A DNA stretch of 64,000 nt from Diphasiastrum complanatum (Eukaryota > Streptophyta > Lycopodiopsida > Lycopodiales > Lycopodiaceae). The notes under the pieces were generated by a model that ran no database searches, was not told the origin of the DNA, and was given only the letters and a program-made list of their open reading frames with translations. Of the stretch, positions 21,601-35,477 are shown one piece after another; the stretch's first letter is position 1; every line of letters starts with the position of its first letter. Location: the NCBI GenBank assembly GCA_029204225.1, contig MU831940.1:31667-95666 (forward strand). Reading direction: 5' to 3'. The position numbers and the translations under genes were made by a program.

Positions 21601-22700
21601 TGAAGTTTGGTCCGACTTTCCTCTTGAAGTTTTCAATAACTCCTACCCTTCAAGTTTATTTTTAAGACTTGGACCATTATCTATTTGAAGTCAACTCCTC
21701 CTCTTTGAAAGTGAAGTTGCTAACCTTTTTCTTCATTTTTCAGGAACCTTTCCCCACATGTGTCTGAAGTTTGTTAGGAATTATTTATTGTCGGAATATT
21801 TTGTCACCCTTTTTTACACGTGGAGCATCCAAAAGTGAATAAAGGCACCTTTGACCTGGGAATCTGTCTTCATGGGATTCTTTTAAGAGTATCTTCCCCA
21901 ACAACATCCATCTCTATTATCCCTAGCGCTTAATGACATTCTCATCTTCCAGTCTGTTTTTCCCCATGGGCCTTGTTCTTATCCTGTCTGTGGAATATGT
22001 GTGACATCATCATGATCCTTGCAAAGTTCCCTGTGTCTTTTCATTTTCAATGCACTTCACAGGCTTGTGAAGGGTGGTAGCCGTTTTTGACACACCTAGT
22101 AACTCCTCAAGATTTTCATAGATTTATTACATAGACCGGTTCCTCTTCAAATTAACCCTTTTCCCCATAATTATCAAGCATATTTTTTTACTCAATATTT
22201 TTGGCTTTGAGAACTGGGGTTTGCTTGATGTCTAGGTAGAACCTCGAATCCCAGTGTTATTGATGGAGATGAAATTTTTGACGTTCACTGTCCAAATTTT
22301 CTATGTGCGTACTGTGTCGGTGACCGAGTTTGGTAGAAAATAACCTGCCTGAAGCACCTTGTTGATGGTTCTACTCATATTGCTGGTCTTATTCCCATTG
22401 TCGATGTATTTGAACTGTTTGATAGTGATGTTGTTGTTGATGCTATGCTCCGTGACTAAGATTTCCCTAGTCGGCAGGCGGGATCAAAACGCACTGTGGT
22501 CTTTTATTTATCGAATGTCATAAGTACATTGAAAGCGTTGTTTACATGCTTCTAAATTACTGGGAAAATATTCACAGAAATTTAAAAATTCTACTTTGGC
22601 CATTATTGGGCAGGCCAGATGCCCAAACTGTAAATACAGTACATACAATAATTTACAATAATCGGCCATTTTAATCTGATTTTATCATAAAAATTTCAAA
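18693..22700. other. 4 kb unassigned region
   Basis: Only short open frames occur on either strand (largest about 114 codons at 19840-20184, low complexity). No domain could be recognised. 19900-20000 is rich in CTCTCACACTCACAC repeats. The last part, 22440-22700, may be the 3' LTR of the neighbouring gypsy element (it has AATAAAAGACC on the minus strand), but I could not pair it with a 5' LTR. Confidence 0.4.
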
Positions 22701-22717
22701 ATTGTCATAATTCAAGT

Positions 22718-22742
22718 CCGATTTTTTATGATAAAAAATCGG
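22718..22742. other. Perfect 12 bp hairpin at the gypsy 3' end
   Basis: CCGATTTTTTAT (22718-22729) pairs exactly with ATAAAAAATCGG (22731-22742) around one base, just beyond the end of the integrase reading frame. Confidence 0.85.
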
Positions 22743-22744
22743 CT

Positions 22745-25700
22745 AACAAATCCCAACCCCAATTGGAAGATCTAGCTGATAAGCGACCCGGTTGATTTTC
22801 TTTACAGCCTTGTAAGGATTGCTATATCGTGGAGATAGCTTATGACATTTTCCCGTCCTAATTACCTTTAAATCCTTAGGGGTTTTAAGATACACCCCAG
22901 GTTCTGACCTTTCTCAAGGTGAGCAACAGCGGTTAGCATAAAACTGAGCTCTATCCTGAGCGGTTTTAATGCTTTCTTTGGCCACATGTAGCATTTCTTG
23001 CATATCTTGTAGGAAATCCACTACAACTTGCACCTTGAGACCTTTGAGTTCGACTAGAAAACGTGGTTGAAAGCCATACATCAACATAAAAGGACTGAAT
23101 CCGCACTATTGTGCGCGAACTCAACCATTGGGAGATACTTTTCCGAATCAGACTGTCGATGAGAAACATATTCTCTAAGATATGATTGATACGTTTTGTC
23201 TACCCATAAGATTCTGGGTGATTTGAAGAACTACGACTAAGGGTTGTTTCAAGTTTATCAAATATTGACTGCTAGAACTTGTCAGGGAATTTGGAATCAC
23301 GATCACTAACAATATCATTCAGCAAGCCATACAATCTGAACAACTTTTCAACGAAAAGCTGGGCTAGTTCAAATGAGATGCCTTGACAGTTAATTTAGTT
23401 GGTATAAATTGTGCTATCTTGGTTAGCCTGTCAACTGCCACCCAAATGGCATCATGACCACTCCTAGTTTTAGGGAGTCCAATCACAAAATCCATTGAAA
23501 TACTTTCTCACTTCTTGTTGGGATTTTCCAAAAGATGTGAAAAATCTGCAACTTTGAGTCTTTCTGTTTTATTTTGCTGGCACTGTTCACAACCTTGAAT
23601 GTATGCCTCAACATGACCTTTCATCTTTGGCCAGAAGAAATTCTGCCTGACAAGGTCAAGTGTCCTCTCTGTATGCCTGGGTGACTAGCACAAGGGTTGT
23701 CATGACAGTGCTGTAGGATTTGGGCCCGTAAGTCCTCCCTATCCGGTACACAAACCTTTCCCTTACAGAAAAGCAAGCCATTCCTTATGGAATAGTCTTC
23801 ATGTATCTTGTCATTTCGGGATTGCTTGGGATCCTGCTTCCCAAGGTCATCACTAGATCTATTTTGCTGCTACATTTTTTCTTCACCCCGTTAAGAAGGT
23901 TCGTTAGTGGCAATGCTATTAAGGCATAGTCCATAATGAACCTGTGAAAGAAGCTTGTGAAGCCCACAAAGAATTTCACATCACAAATTGTTTGAAGTCA
24001 CGGCCATTCTCGTACCTTATGAACCTTACCATAATCGATTTCAAGACCTTTATACATGGCCCAGGTATTTGAGTTTAGTTTAAAAGAACTCACATTTCAA
24101 CTACTTAGCATAAAGCTTTTCTTGCCTTAGAAGACCCAAGAAATACAAAAATGCTATCCATGTTCCTCAAGTGTCCAACTATAAATAAATATGTTGTCTA
24201 AATACACCTCCGCAAACTTTCCCAAATATGGACGAAGAATATCGTTTATCATCTGCTGGAAAGTGGCATTTGTGAGTCCAAAGGGTAAAACTAAAACTCA
24301 TAATGGCCGTACTTGGATCAAAATCCAGTCTTAGGAACATCCTCGTTCCTAATCCTTATCTAATGGTATCATGATCTAAGGTCAATCTTGGAGAAGTACT
24401 TAGCTCCATTCAGACGATCCATTAGATCATCCATCCTACGTAAGGTATATCTATTCTTGATGGTTAAATCATTTAACTTTTAAAAATCGCCACACAACCG
24501 TGTGCCGCCATCCTTTTTACTAACCAAAAGGATTAGGGGACTTACTAGGCCGAATATGGCCTATCCTAAAAAGCTTCTGTAACTGCTTAGAAATTTCATC
24601 CTCTTCCTTGACGCTGACTCTGTATGGAAAAAGAGATACAGGTTGGCTACCAGGAAACAACTCTATCTAATGGTCAACACTCCTTTGGGGAGGTAGGCCA
24701 TTTGGTAGTTTTTCAGGAAAAACATCACTGTATTCTTGCCTGAGTTTGTTAAATATTTTACCTTTAGGTGAATTAACACTTAAGAGATTACTTATAGACA
24801 CATTCAAAGGCAAATGCGATAAGTTAATATTTAGACTCTAAACTGCATGGTCATCCACATAGACTTCATCTTTCAAAAAGCAAAGATAAATTTTATTTCC
24901 AGAGTCCTTCAAATATTCAACAACTTCTAAAGCAGAAACAACAAGATCAAAAGGCCTAATTACATCGCCTTTTAGTTCAACATCTAACGATCCCATTCAT
25001 ACGAATGAGGTCAAAAAACAGCTATTTTGAAGCAACAATCTCACAACCAGTGTCATCCTTAAAGGATAAATCAGCAAAAGAATACTAGAATTACCTAACG
25101 CCTTAAAGGATTTAGGTTGCCTACCAGAATTCTTTTGCTTTTTCTTCTGGCAATCTTTTGACAGATACCCCTTCTGCATGCAGGAGAAGCACAAGCCGCC
25201 GGTTTTCGCCTTGTCATAGGTCGTGCGATCCAACTTGACGCGCTTTTTCCCGCCCTGGGAACTGGTGTCCCTCTTGTCTTTGCCTTGCTTCTTAAAAAAC
25301 TTCTTTTCTTTTTGCTTAGCATTGGGCAAACTTTGCTCTTTGCGGGAGCCCATGTAGGCGTCATCGAAGATCTTCACAAAGCGAATAGCATCTTCGATTG
25401 TTTGCGGTTGGTTACACAGCACTTCTAGTTGAAATTCCTTTGGAAGCCCTAAAATAAAGCGTAGTTTTTTGCACAATGGCAAAGCGCCGCCAATGCTCAA
25501 AATCATCCAAGACCGGTAGGAAAGTTGTTTTAAAGGCTTCCTGAAAAGCATCCCACGTGGAAGGGGTACCAACCCTTTCCTTCAGATCCTGCCACCATGT
25601 ATATGCCTTTCCGTGTATGGCAGACGCGATCTTTGTACTATTAGGCGGGTCGTGCATGAAAAATGACTATTCCACTAATCCAGCCAAGAAAGTACAACAT

Positions 25701-25938
25701 TAGAATGCCGGTCTTTCTTTTCACCCGAAAAGAATTTCGGATTAAACATGGGGTAAAGGACGGCGAACCGCGAGTGCGCTGAAAAATGCCACTCTTGCTC
25801 GACCGCGACATGCCTAGATTGCATTTCTAGGATTTGGTTTTGGAGAGAATTCAAGGCCTGTACAAGCTGTGAGGTATCAAGATCAAGAGGAGGAGATGGT
25901 GAAGACGGTCCTTCACCAGAGGGCATAACGGGGTCCAT
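22745..25938 (-). pseudogene. Ty3/gypsy gag-pol, heavily decayed
   Basis: Read on the minus strand from 25938 (MDPVMPSGEGPSS). Gag has AYTWWQDLKERVGTPSTWDAF and LGLPKEFQLEVL, and a knuckle CFSCMQKGYLSKDC with the His replaced by Tyr (about 25190-25150). Reverse transcriptase is recognisable at 24530-24200 ([21 protein letters not shown], multiple stops), with the RT/RNase H junction FFVGFTSFFHRFI at 23970. Integrase residues occur at 23330-22960 (NDIVSDRDSKFPD, SSNHPES), and the C-terminal SPRYSNPYKAVKKI part ends near 22745. Integrase after RT marks gypsy. Several stops and frameshifts show it is dead. No flanking LTR pair was established. Confidence 0.88.
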
Positions 25939-26393
25939 GGCGCACTAAGGAAGGCTCGAAGGAAAATTTGGCAAGAGTTTGGTTACAAAATGGCCTAGAG
26001 AACCTAGGAGTTCAACTCAAGGAAACTAAGTCAAACAAGTTCCTCAATGATGAGAGTGGAGCCTATACCCTCCACCCACACCTTTTTTCTTCTCTTTTGG
26101 CATTGCTGGGTGGTGGGCCTTACGGACGCCCCCTAGCAAGCACATGGCCCCAAAAACAAGTGGCAACCCCTTATGGGGACCACTTGCCCTCAATTCACAT
26201 GGTCACCACCTTTCTTATGCCACCTCACCCAAGGGTCACTTGGATCACACCCCCACTAACTCTTTTAGTCATCTCCTTTGATCCCTTGGCCTTATGGCCC
26301 GAAAGAAGCTCTTAGAACTCTCCTAAGGCTTTTCCTTAGGCTTGGGAGGAGGAGCAGGTACAACTATACATTCAAGAGGAGGAGGTGGAGGAA
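25939..26393. other. Presumed gypsy 5' leader/LTR region
   Basis: No gene is visible. On the minus strand this lies immediately upstream of the gypsy gag start and is GC-richer than its surroundings (CCACTTGCCCTCAATTCACA and similar), as expected for an LTR or leader, but no primer site was recognised. Confidence 0.35.
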
Positions 26394-28247
26394 AAAAGTT
26401 CATCTTTCCTCCCAAAGAGTGAGGATGCACAAGGCCCAAGGGGAGAGCAAAGGAGATGGAGGGCGACCCTCATAGACCTGTATTTGCTGCAGGTACAGCT
26501 TGCAAGTATAGGCTGTGTACTGTAACCATCATTCCCCCCCTTTCTTTTAATATACAAAAGCTTAGCTTTTGTTAAAACTAGCTTTCAAGCTTTAAAAGTT
26601 TAATAAACTTTGCAAGTCAAGCTTTTAAAAGTTTGTAAATCAAGCTTTTGAAAGTTAAGTTTGTTTTCCAAACTTTGCAATCTCAAGTTTTGTTTTAGAA
26701 CTTTGTGTTTTCACAAAACAAAGTTTGAGTTCAAGAAAACAAACTAAGTTTATGAACTTTGTAAACATCTTACAATAAACTTTTTTCAAAGCTATGCAGC
26801 TTTGTGTTTTCAAAGTTTTCAACACATTAAAAGTTTGTAAATCAAGCTTTTAAAAGTTTGTAAAGTTTGTTTCCCAAACTTTGCAATCTCAAGTTTTGTT
26901 TCAAAACAAACTTTGAGTTCAAAAAACAAACTTCGTACCCAAAGTTTTATAAGTTTATAAACTTTGTAAACAATTTACAAGAAACTGTTTTCAAAGTTAT
27001 GCAACTTTATGTTTTCAAAGTTTTCAACACATTAAAAAGAACTTACATTTCTTTCACAAAGGAGGAGGCAGCCTGCGGCTGCCAGCCCTCCTCCCTCCTG
27101 AAGTGAACATCAGACCCGCGCCCAGCCTCTGGATCCACGCGCGCACACACGGGTGCCCACAAATTTTTTTTTCCAATTTTCAACCAAGAAAAAAAATGGA
27201 GCAGACCAAAAATCTGAGGCGATGCACCAGGTTACCTAAGGTGACCGTCTCATTTCTACTTAAGTTTCAGTTGGTTTAAACTTCTTGTTGATGTGTTTGG
27301 AAGGCTTAGTTTTCATCGTTGGATCAATGTGAACCACTTTGCTTTTCAGTTCGTTCAGTTCCGACATCGTTTGGATAGGTTTTGGGCCTCGTATGCATGC
27401 TAAAGGGCTTGTTTTTTATGGTCTTTCTAGTTTTTTGGTAGCCATTTTGATTGCAGAAATTTTTAAGTCGTGAATTGAAAACCTGGATGTCGGAAATGGC
27501 TTGTAAAACCATCAGAAAAATTTTGTTTCTGACAATTGGAGAAAACAGCCCATGGGGACTGTTTTCTGGCCTTTTGGAGCCCAACACAAAAAAAGATTTG
27601 CAAATTTTTGGTTTGCTCCATTAATTTGTTGAAAACCCAAAAAAAAGTTTTGCAGGCACCCGCGCGTGCACGCGCCTACACGAGTGGATCCCGAGGCTGA
27701 GCGCGGGTCCCCACTTCAGGAGGGAGGAGGGCTAGCAGCCGCAGGCTGCCTACTCCTTCTTTGTGAAAGAAATGTAAGTTCTTTTTAATGTGTTGAAAAC
27801 TTTGAAAACATAAAATTGCATAACTTTGAAAACAGTTTCTTGTAAACTGTTTACAAAGTTTATAAACTTATAAAACTTTGGGTACGAAGTTTGTTTTCTT
27901 GAACTCTTTTGTTTTTTGAAAACACAAAGTTTTGAAACAAAACTTGAGATTGCAAAGATTGGGAAACAAACTTTACAAACTTTTAAAAGCTTGATTTGCA
28001 AAGTTTATTAAACTTTTATCGCTAATGTTAATAAAAGCTAAGCTTGTATATTAAAAGAAAGGGGAAAAAGGATGGTTGTAGTAGCTCCAACAAGTTCAGG
28101 CCTGTGGGGGGTTTGCTCTCCATCTCCTTTGCTCTCCCATTAGGCCTATTGCATTCTCCTTGCCATAAACCACACTTGCACACACAATTTTTTTTACAAA
28201 GAAGACATCCTTACCACTCTTTGGGAGGAAAATTGAACTCTTTTTTT
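26394..28247. repeat. 1.85 kb fold-back (long inverted repeat) FB2
   Basis: The left arm (26394-27219) and right arm (27591-28247) are inverted copies around a ~370 bp loop. Matching stations: CCTCCCAAAGAGTG against CACTCTTTGGGAGG; GGAGAGCAAAGGAGATGGA against TCCATCTCCTTTGCTCTCC; AAAGCTTAGC against GCTAAGCTT; GCAGCCTGCGGCTG against CAGCCGCAGGCTGC; CCCGCGCCCAGCCTC against GAGGCTGAGCGCGGG; ATGGAGCAGACCAAAAAT against ATTTTTGGTTTGCTCCAT. No transposase is encoded. An 87-codon frame in the loop has no known domain. Confidence 0.85.
26630..27038. repeat. ~205 bp tandem duplication in the left arm of FB2
   Basis: The marker TTTTCAAAGTTTTCAACACA occurs at 26808 and 27013, 205 bp apart. The surrounding AAGTTTGTAAATCAAGC sequences repeat likewise. 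The right arm has a single copy, so the duplication is younger than the fold-back. Confidence 0.75.
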
Positions 28248-28319
28248 CGATGTAAGTCCAAATCCAAAGTTCTCAAAGAAATGACGTGGATGTGCAGTTT
28301 CTCCCTAAGACCGGCTGAC

Positions 28320-29220
28320 AACCATCTCACTCAAGTAAAACTTCACTAACATCATTCATCCTTCTGATATCCAAATCAGGATAAGAGCTCACGTACATTA
28401 TGATAAAAAGAAAAAAGCATGCAGCAGAATGCAAGGGCTTATCCTGAACCGATAGCGACACATCTATCAAATAAAACTTCATCGACGTTATTCATCCTTC
28501 TGATATCAGAATTAGGATAAGAGCTCAGGTACACTATGATAAAAATAATAAAACATGTAGCAGAATGCAAGGACTTATCCAGAACTGACAATGACAAATG
28601 TATCAAATAAAACTTCACCTGACAAACATTCATCATTTTAAAATCCCAATCAGGATAAGAGCTCGGGCACAATATGATGAAAAGAATAAAATATGTTCAA
28701 CTTCATTGACATCATTCATCCTTCTGATGTCCGAATGAGGATAGGAGCTCAGGTACATTATGATTACAACAATAAGACATGTAGCAGAATGCAAGGACTT
28801 ACCAGAACAGACAATGACAAATTTATTATTAAAAGCTTCATTGATATCATTCATCCTTCTGATATCCGAAGCTCGTGTACATTATGATAACAAGTATAGA
28901 ACGTGTAGCAGAATGCAAGGGCTTATCCAGTACCGATAATGACAAATCAATCAGGTAAAACTTCAAAGACATCGTTCACCATCAAGATAAGAACTTAGGA
29001 ACATAAAGTTCCATAATGATCATTGTTTCAGATACAGCTCTATATCTGGTGAATTCAAATCTATCAGGTAAAACTTCATTGACATCAGTTATCCTTCTGA
29101 TATCCAAAGCTGGATAAGAGCTCAGGAGCATAGAGTTCCATAATAATCGTTGTTACAGATAAAGCTCTATATTTAGTGAATTCTATTGAGAGACTGCAAA
29201 ACGAAAAAAAAAAAAGTCAG
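28320..29220. repeat. ~136 bp minisatellite, about seven units
   Basis: The core TTCATCCTTCTGATATCC recurs at about 28355, 28491, 28629, 28715, 28850, 28975 and 29089 (steps 136, 138, 86, 135, 125, 114). Units also share GGATAAGAGCTCAGGTACA and GCAGAATGCAAGG. The period is not a multiple of three and the frames are broken, so it is non-coding. It directly follows the calmodulin exon and is probably intronic. Confidence 0.88.
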
Positions 29221-29229
29221 GAAGCTTAC

Positions 29230-29305
29230 CATCTCCATCTTTGTCAAACAGACTAAAGGCCTCCTTGAACTCAGCAATTTGCTCTTCATTCAAATTTTCA
29301 ACCAT
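29230..29305 (-). CDS. CAM: Calmodulin, exon 1 (partial gene)
   Basis: On the minus strand, ATG at 29305-29303 opens MVENLN followed by [19 protein letters not shown], the start of EF-hand 1 of calmodulin, including the first calcium ligands DKDGDG. The coding part is 76 bp (25 codons plus one base), and is followed at once by GTAAGCTTCC, a donor splice site. That is the codon-26 Gly position where plant calmodulin genes carry their conserved first intron. Calmodulin binds calcium in cytosol and nucleus and controls many enzymes. The usual MADQL start is here MVENL. No exon 2 (about 125 codons) can be found on the minus strand down to 16 kb: the expected intron space holds a minisatellite, FB2 and a gypsy element. 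So this is either a gene with a giant intron or an orphan exon. Confidence 0.88.
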
Positions 29306-29480
29306 ATTTAGAACTAGGAGCAATTCCTCACTTGCACAGAAAACTTACAGACTTCGACTTCCGCGGCAAAACCTTCACAGAAGTATAAGTTGCTTTCTAG
29401 AAGCAACTTCAGTTTACAAAATGTGAAGATCAGATGAGCTGCCTACAACGTAACAGAGATGATATAAAAAATGTCGTCGT
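29306..29480 (-). promoter_or_regulatory. Calmodulin 5' leader and possible TATA element
   Basis: Upstream of the ATG, the minus strand shows TTTTTTATATCATC near 29475-29462, about 160 nt before the start codon, followed by an ordinary leader without ATG-rich clutter. Expression is not demonstrated by sequence. Confidence 0.3.
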
Positions 29481-31757
<2,277 letters not shown>

Positions 31758-33759
31758 AAATCTAAATCTATAACTCAGTGAATTTGTGCATGGCTATGGA
31801 ATCGAGTCTATGGATTCAATGACTTCGAAGTTGTGATCAAGTAAGACAGATTTCGATTCGTTCGAATCTGATCTAAATACGATAGACATAGTTACATGTA
31901 CTGAGGATTCCGCTTGTTTCTCACTGATACGACGCACACTGCCTCGAATCCCATCAAGAGAGAGAGAGTCTCAAAATTCGATGATGTGGATTTTTTTGTT
32001 TTTTACTTTTTTATTGATGACGTGGAATTTTCTCCATCCAAAGAACTTTAAAATGGACGTCAGTTGGCCTTATAAACAGTGAATCATGCATAAGTTCAAA
32101 AAAAGAACGACATGTGAATGTGGTACTTTAGTATATGCATGAATGGATAGATTCTCAAAAGCAAAAGCTAACAAAGAATGTGATTTATTCGGAGAGGTTG
32201 AAAATATCTCTATCTAGGGTGCTTGTTCATTATCATGTGCTAGTTGACTGTGTCAGGTTGGATAAAAATAGAAGGTACGAAGTCTTTTGCAACGATGTTG
32301 GTGCTGAGGAAATTGAAGCATTTGCATATGCGAGGTTTGATCAATGGGAGGATCCGAAAGACTGCAACCTAGAACTAGAATTGAATCCCGATGATGGTAA
32401 AATTGTAGATTACATGGCAGCTCCCCTTCTGAAAATTCAAGTTTCTATCTCTTTTAACTTTTCTTTTTTTTCTGTCGGTGAATTGAAATTTCGCATATGA
32501 GAATGGTCACTACTTCGACAAGACAAAGCATACGGGCCCATTTTCACTCGTCTTTAAACTAGCATTTAGGTCAATCTTTGACCTAAAATATATACACACT
32601 TAACAATTATTTTTTTATTTTTAAAACTTCATCTTAAACAATGATTGTAAATTTTCAACCTAACTAGAGTGAGTAAAAAGGATTTAAGCCCTGACCTAGG
32701 GAGCTAATGCCATCAAATTGGCTTAAACAATTTTCCCTTTCATAGTTTCGATAGATCAAAGATGGATTTTGAAGTGAAATCAACATCCATCTATCTTGAG
32801 GTCACTCTCTTGATTTTTTGAGACTTTTCTCATATAGAATAAGTGACAATGAATGGAGGCCCAAATATACTCGGGTCAATTTCAACTTTGAATGTAGTTT
32901 TATCTAATATTGAATTTGATCTCCATGATATGAAATCTTTCAATAGTATAGATCATAATCCAACTTCTAATACTCTACTTTATCTCTATTTGTATGATGT
33001 TCTCAAACTTGAGTAGTTGTCTATCTCCTTGCATAATGAGAGCAAAAAGAAGTGGCTTGTGGACTCTTGGTATTCAAACAAATTCATAAGACTTTGAAGA
33101 CATCAGATAATGAGTGATAAAGAAAAAAACATTATGAATCTCATTCAAACGTCAAAGTCCATACATATATAGAATATCTATAGTGAGTGAAGGAAAATTC
33201 AATACTAGAGTTGTAGAAGGGACAATTTTACATAGGATGATTTTTTGTCCTTCAAGACAAGGTTCCTTTTGTTATTACAATGAGAGGTTGATTTTTGGAT
33301 GAAAAGTTTAGTGATTTTGCCCAATTGCATGCTCTACACTATAAAAATTCAAAGTTTCAAATTTTTTTTGGTCAGCTGCTATTCTTGGTCAAAAGCAAAA
33401 TGTTAGAAAAAGAAATACCAAACTTTGAAAAGGATTCCATCTTATAGTTTTTTCCTTATCAAAGTTGAAGAATAGTCTATGAAATAAATGAACTTCTAGA
33501 CTTTGAGTAGTTGAGTCTAGGTCATAGAATGCTCATTTTCATAAACTAGAATTTGAGTGGCATATATTATGTTGTAGTATTACAAAGGAAAATATGCACA
33601 CATAAATCTTTTATATATTGCCTTTTAGGTTCCTAATTTTTTTCTCAAAACGACCAAAAGTTGTCATAGTTTGCTACAACTCTAGCATTAAGTCATAAAT
33701 CAAGCATTCACAGAGAGCTAAAGTCATCAAATTGACTAACATACTTTTACTATTGTAAG
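31758..33759. other. AT-rich unassigned region, one unknown 121-codon frame
   Basis: 32135-32500 (+) encodes a 121-residue frame (MHEWIDSQKQKLTKN..., with an acidic stretch near residue 75-90). No domain was recognised and it has neither clear splice sites nor a promoter. The rest holds no gene that I can support. Confidence 0.35.
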
Positions 33760-34075
33760 AGGCTCTAATGGGAATGGTCAACATTTCTTGCATATCATGT
33801 AGAAAATCTGCAACCTTCTAGATCTTAATAGATTTCGTCTCCACATTAACAGAAGATCTAGGTTGAAAATTGTACATAAGCATAAAAAGACTGTAACCTG
33901 TAGTAGAATGCTCTCTACTATTGTATGCAAACTCAATCAGAGGAAGGTAATCTTCTCAATGAGATTGTCTGTGAGAAACATATGCCCTCAACATATCTTC
34001 CATAATTTGATTAGTCCTTTCCGTCTGGCCATCTGATTCATGATGATTAGAAGAACTAAAACTAAGAGAAGTTTC
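33760..34075 (-). pseudogene. Ty3/gypsy integrase fragment
   Basis: The minus strand reads SSSNHHESDGQTERTNQIME, DMLRAYVSHRQS, then after a stop DYLPLIEFAYNS and MYNFQPRSS: the integrase segment around HHPESDGQTERTNQ. The homologous region of the 22.7-25.9 kb gypsy element (23207-22960) reads similarly. It is truncated at both sides. Confidence 0.85.
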
Positions 34076-34190
34076 TGATGGGAAGTCACGAAAGGAAGAA
34101 AGGCCGGATAGAGCCGACTTGGCAGGAGTAGCTACTGCTACTGAATGCGGTCTGATTTTCTTCCAAGCCCTAGATCGCATCTGGATGATC

Positions 34191-35477
34191 TGTTGTGAAA
34201 TTCAAACTTGTAAACAGCAGATAACGTTGAATAAAACAACAACAAAAATTTATCTACTGATAGCATATATTCTGATATTGTAGATCATACACAAAACTGA
34301 ACAGAACATTGAGAAAATTGCTTCTATTATCAGAGCTGAATTTACAATACAATTCTTGAGCGTTGTCTGTCTTCTAGATCAGCGCGTTGGCGCGAGAGAG
34401 ATGTTCTCTTCTCGCGAATGATACGACTAGCTATTGCTAATCTGTAAACTCACTCTGGAGTTATTTCAGACTGTTTGTCTATGTGTCTGTGACTCTCTTT
34501 TGTATCCTTCATTGATCTCTTTATGTAATCAATCTAGGGAACTGATTAAGTTAGAAGATCTAATCAAAAGAAATGCATTAGCCTTAAACAAAACCGATTC
34601 CAGTTTTCTGTCGTTGTCCTCTGTGAATCATCCGCCTTCTGTCCGTTGCACTCTGGCCTTCACGTTGCAGGCCTTCGCTTTTTGCTTTTTGCGACTTTAA
34701 GAGCAGTGTCGCTTTTTCAAGGGCACCTTTGGTTTATGCCAACACCTTTGGGATTTTAAGGGCACCTCCGCTTTTCAGTGTCACCTTTCTTGCAAACAGG
34801 CGAAAAGACCGAAGGTACGCCTAAAAGATTTTTTAGGGCATTTTGGCGACAGTGTCACTTTTTTTCGAAGGGCAAAAAAGTTGACATAAGGCAGAAACCA
34901 GATCTAAGGGCAGTGTCCCTTTTTAAAGGTAGGCGAAAAACGCGACTTAAGGACATGAACCATTTTTAAAGTCAGATGTCGCTTTTTCCCGAAAGGCGAA
35001 AAAGCTAAAAGGCGAAAAAGCCGACTAAAGAGTAGAAAACAGTTCTAAGGCTAGTGCCCCACCTTGTGTCCTCCTTTTAAGGACAGTTGTAGCTTTTTTG
35101 GAAAAGCGAAAAAGCCGAAATGCGAAAAAACCGACTTTAGGGCAAAAACCAGTTCTAATCAAATGTTGTTTTTTTAAGAGTGAGTGTCCCTATTTCTAAG
35201 GGTCTTTCTAAGACATTTTAGGGACAGTGTCACCTTTTTTGCAAGAATGCAAAAAATGCAACAGTGTCAAGAAAAGTTCTCAAAATTATTTTCCAAGTGT
35301 TTTAGACCAAGAGATGAATTTTTCTCATGACCCAAAAAGCGAACTGTGTGACAAAACAGTTCAAAAATGCAGGCTGTGCGAAACTAGTTCAAAATGCACA
35401 GTCGTAGAAAAAACAGCAAAGGAAAAAATAACGAAAAATGTTAAGGCTTTGAAAGATAGAAACTCTTGATTTCTTCA
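34191..35477 (-). repeat. 3' LTR of copia element A, containing a minisatellite
   Basis: After the copia RNase H end and the tract TTTGAGAGGGAGC (minus strand), TGAAGAAATC starts a segment that ends TCACAACA at 34191. This is the expected place for a 3' LTR. 34690-35230 within it is a decayed tandem repeat of GGCAGTGTC, CTTTTT and GGCGAAAAAGCC words. No partner LTR exists, so the outer boundary is inferred. Confidence 0.45.

Noticed and set aside
22225-22260. tRNA T-arm-like ACCTCGAATCCCAG
   Set aside because: No acceptor, D or anticodon stems can be formed around it.
28320-29220. CRISPR-like appearance of regularly spaced repeats
   Set aside because: Units are ~136 bp, diverged throughout, without conserved short repeats and unique spacers, in a eukaryotic sequence; it is a minisatellite.
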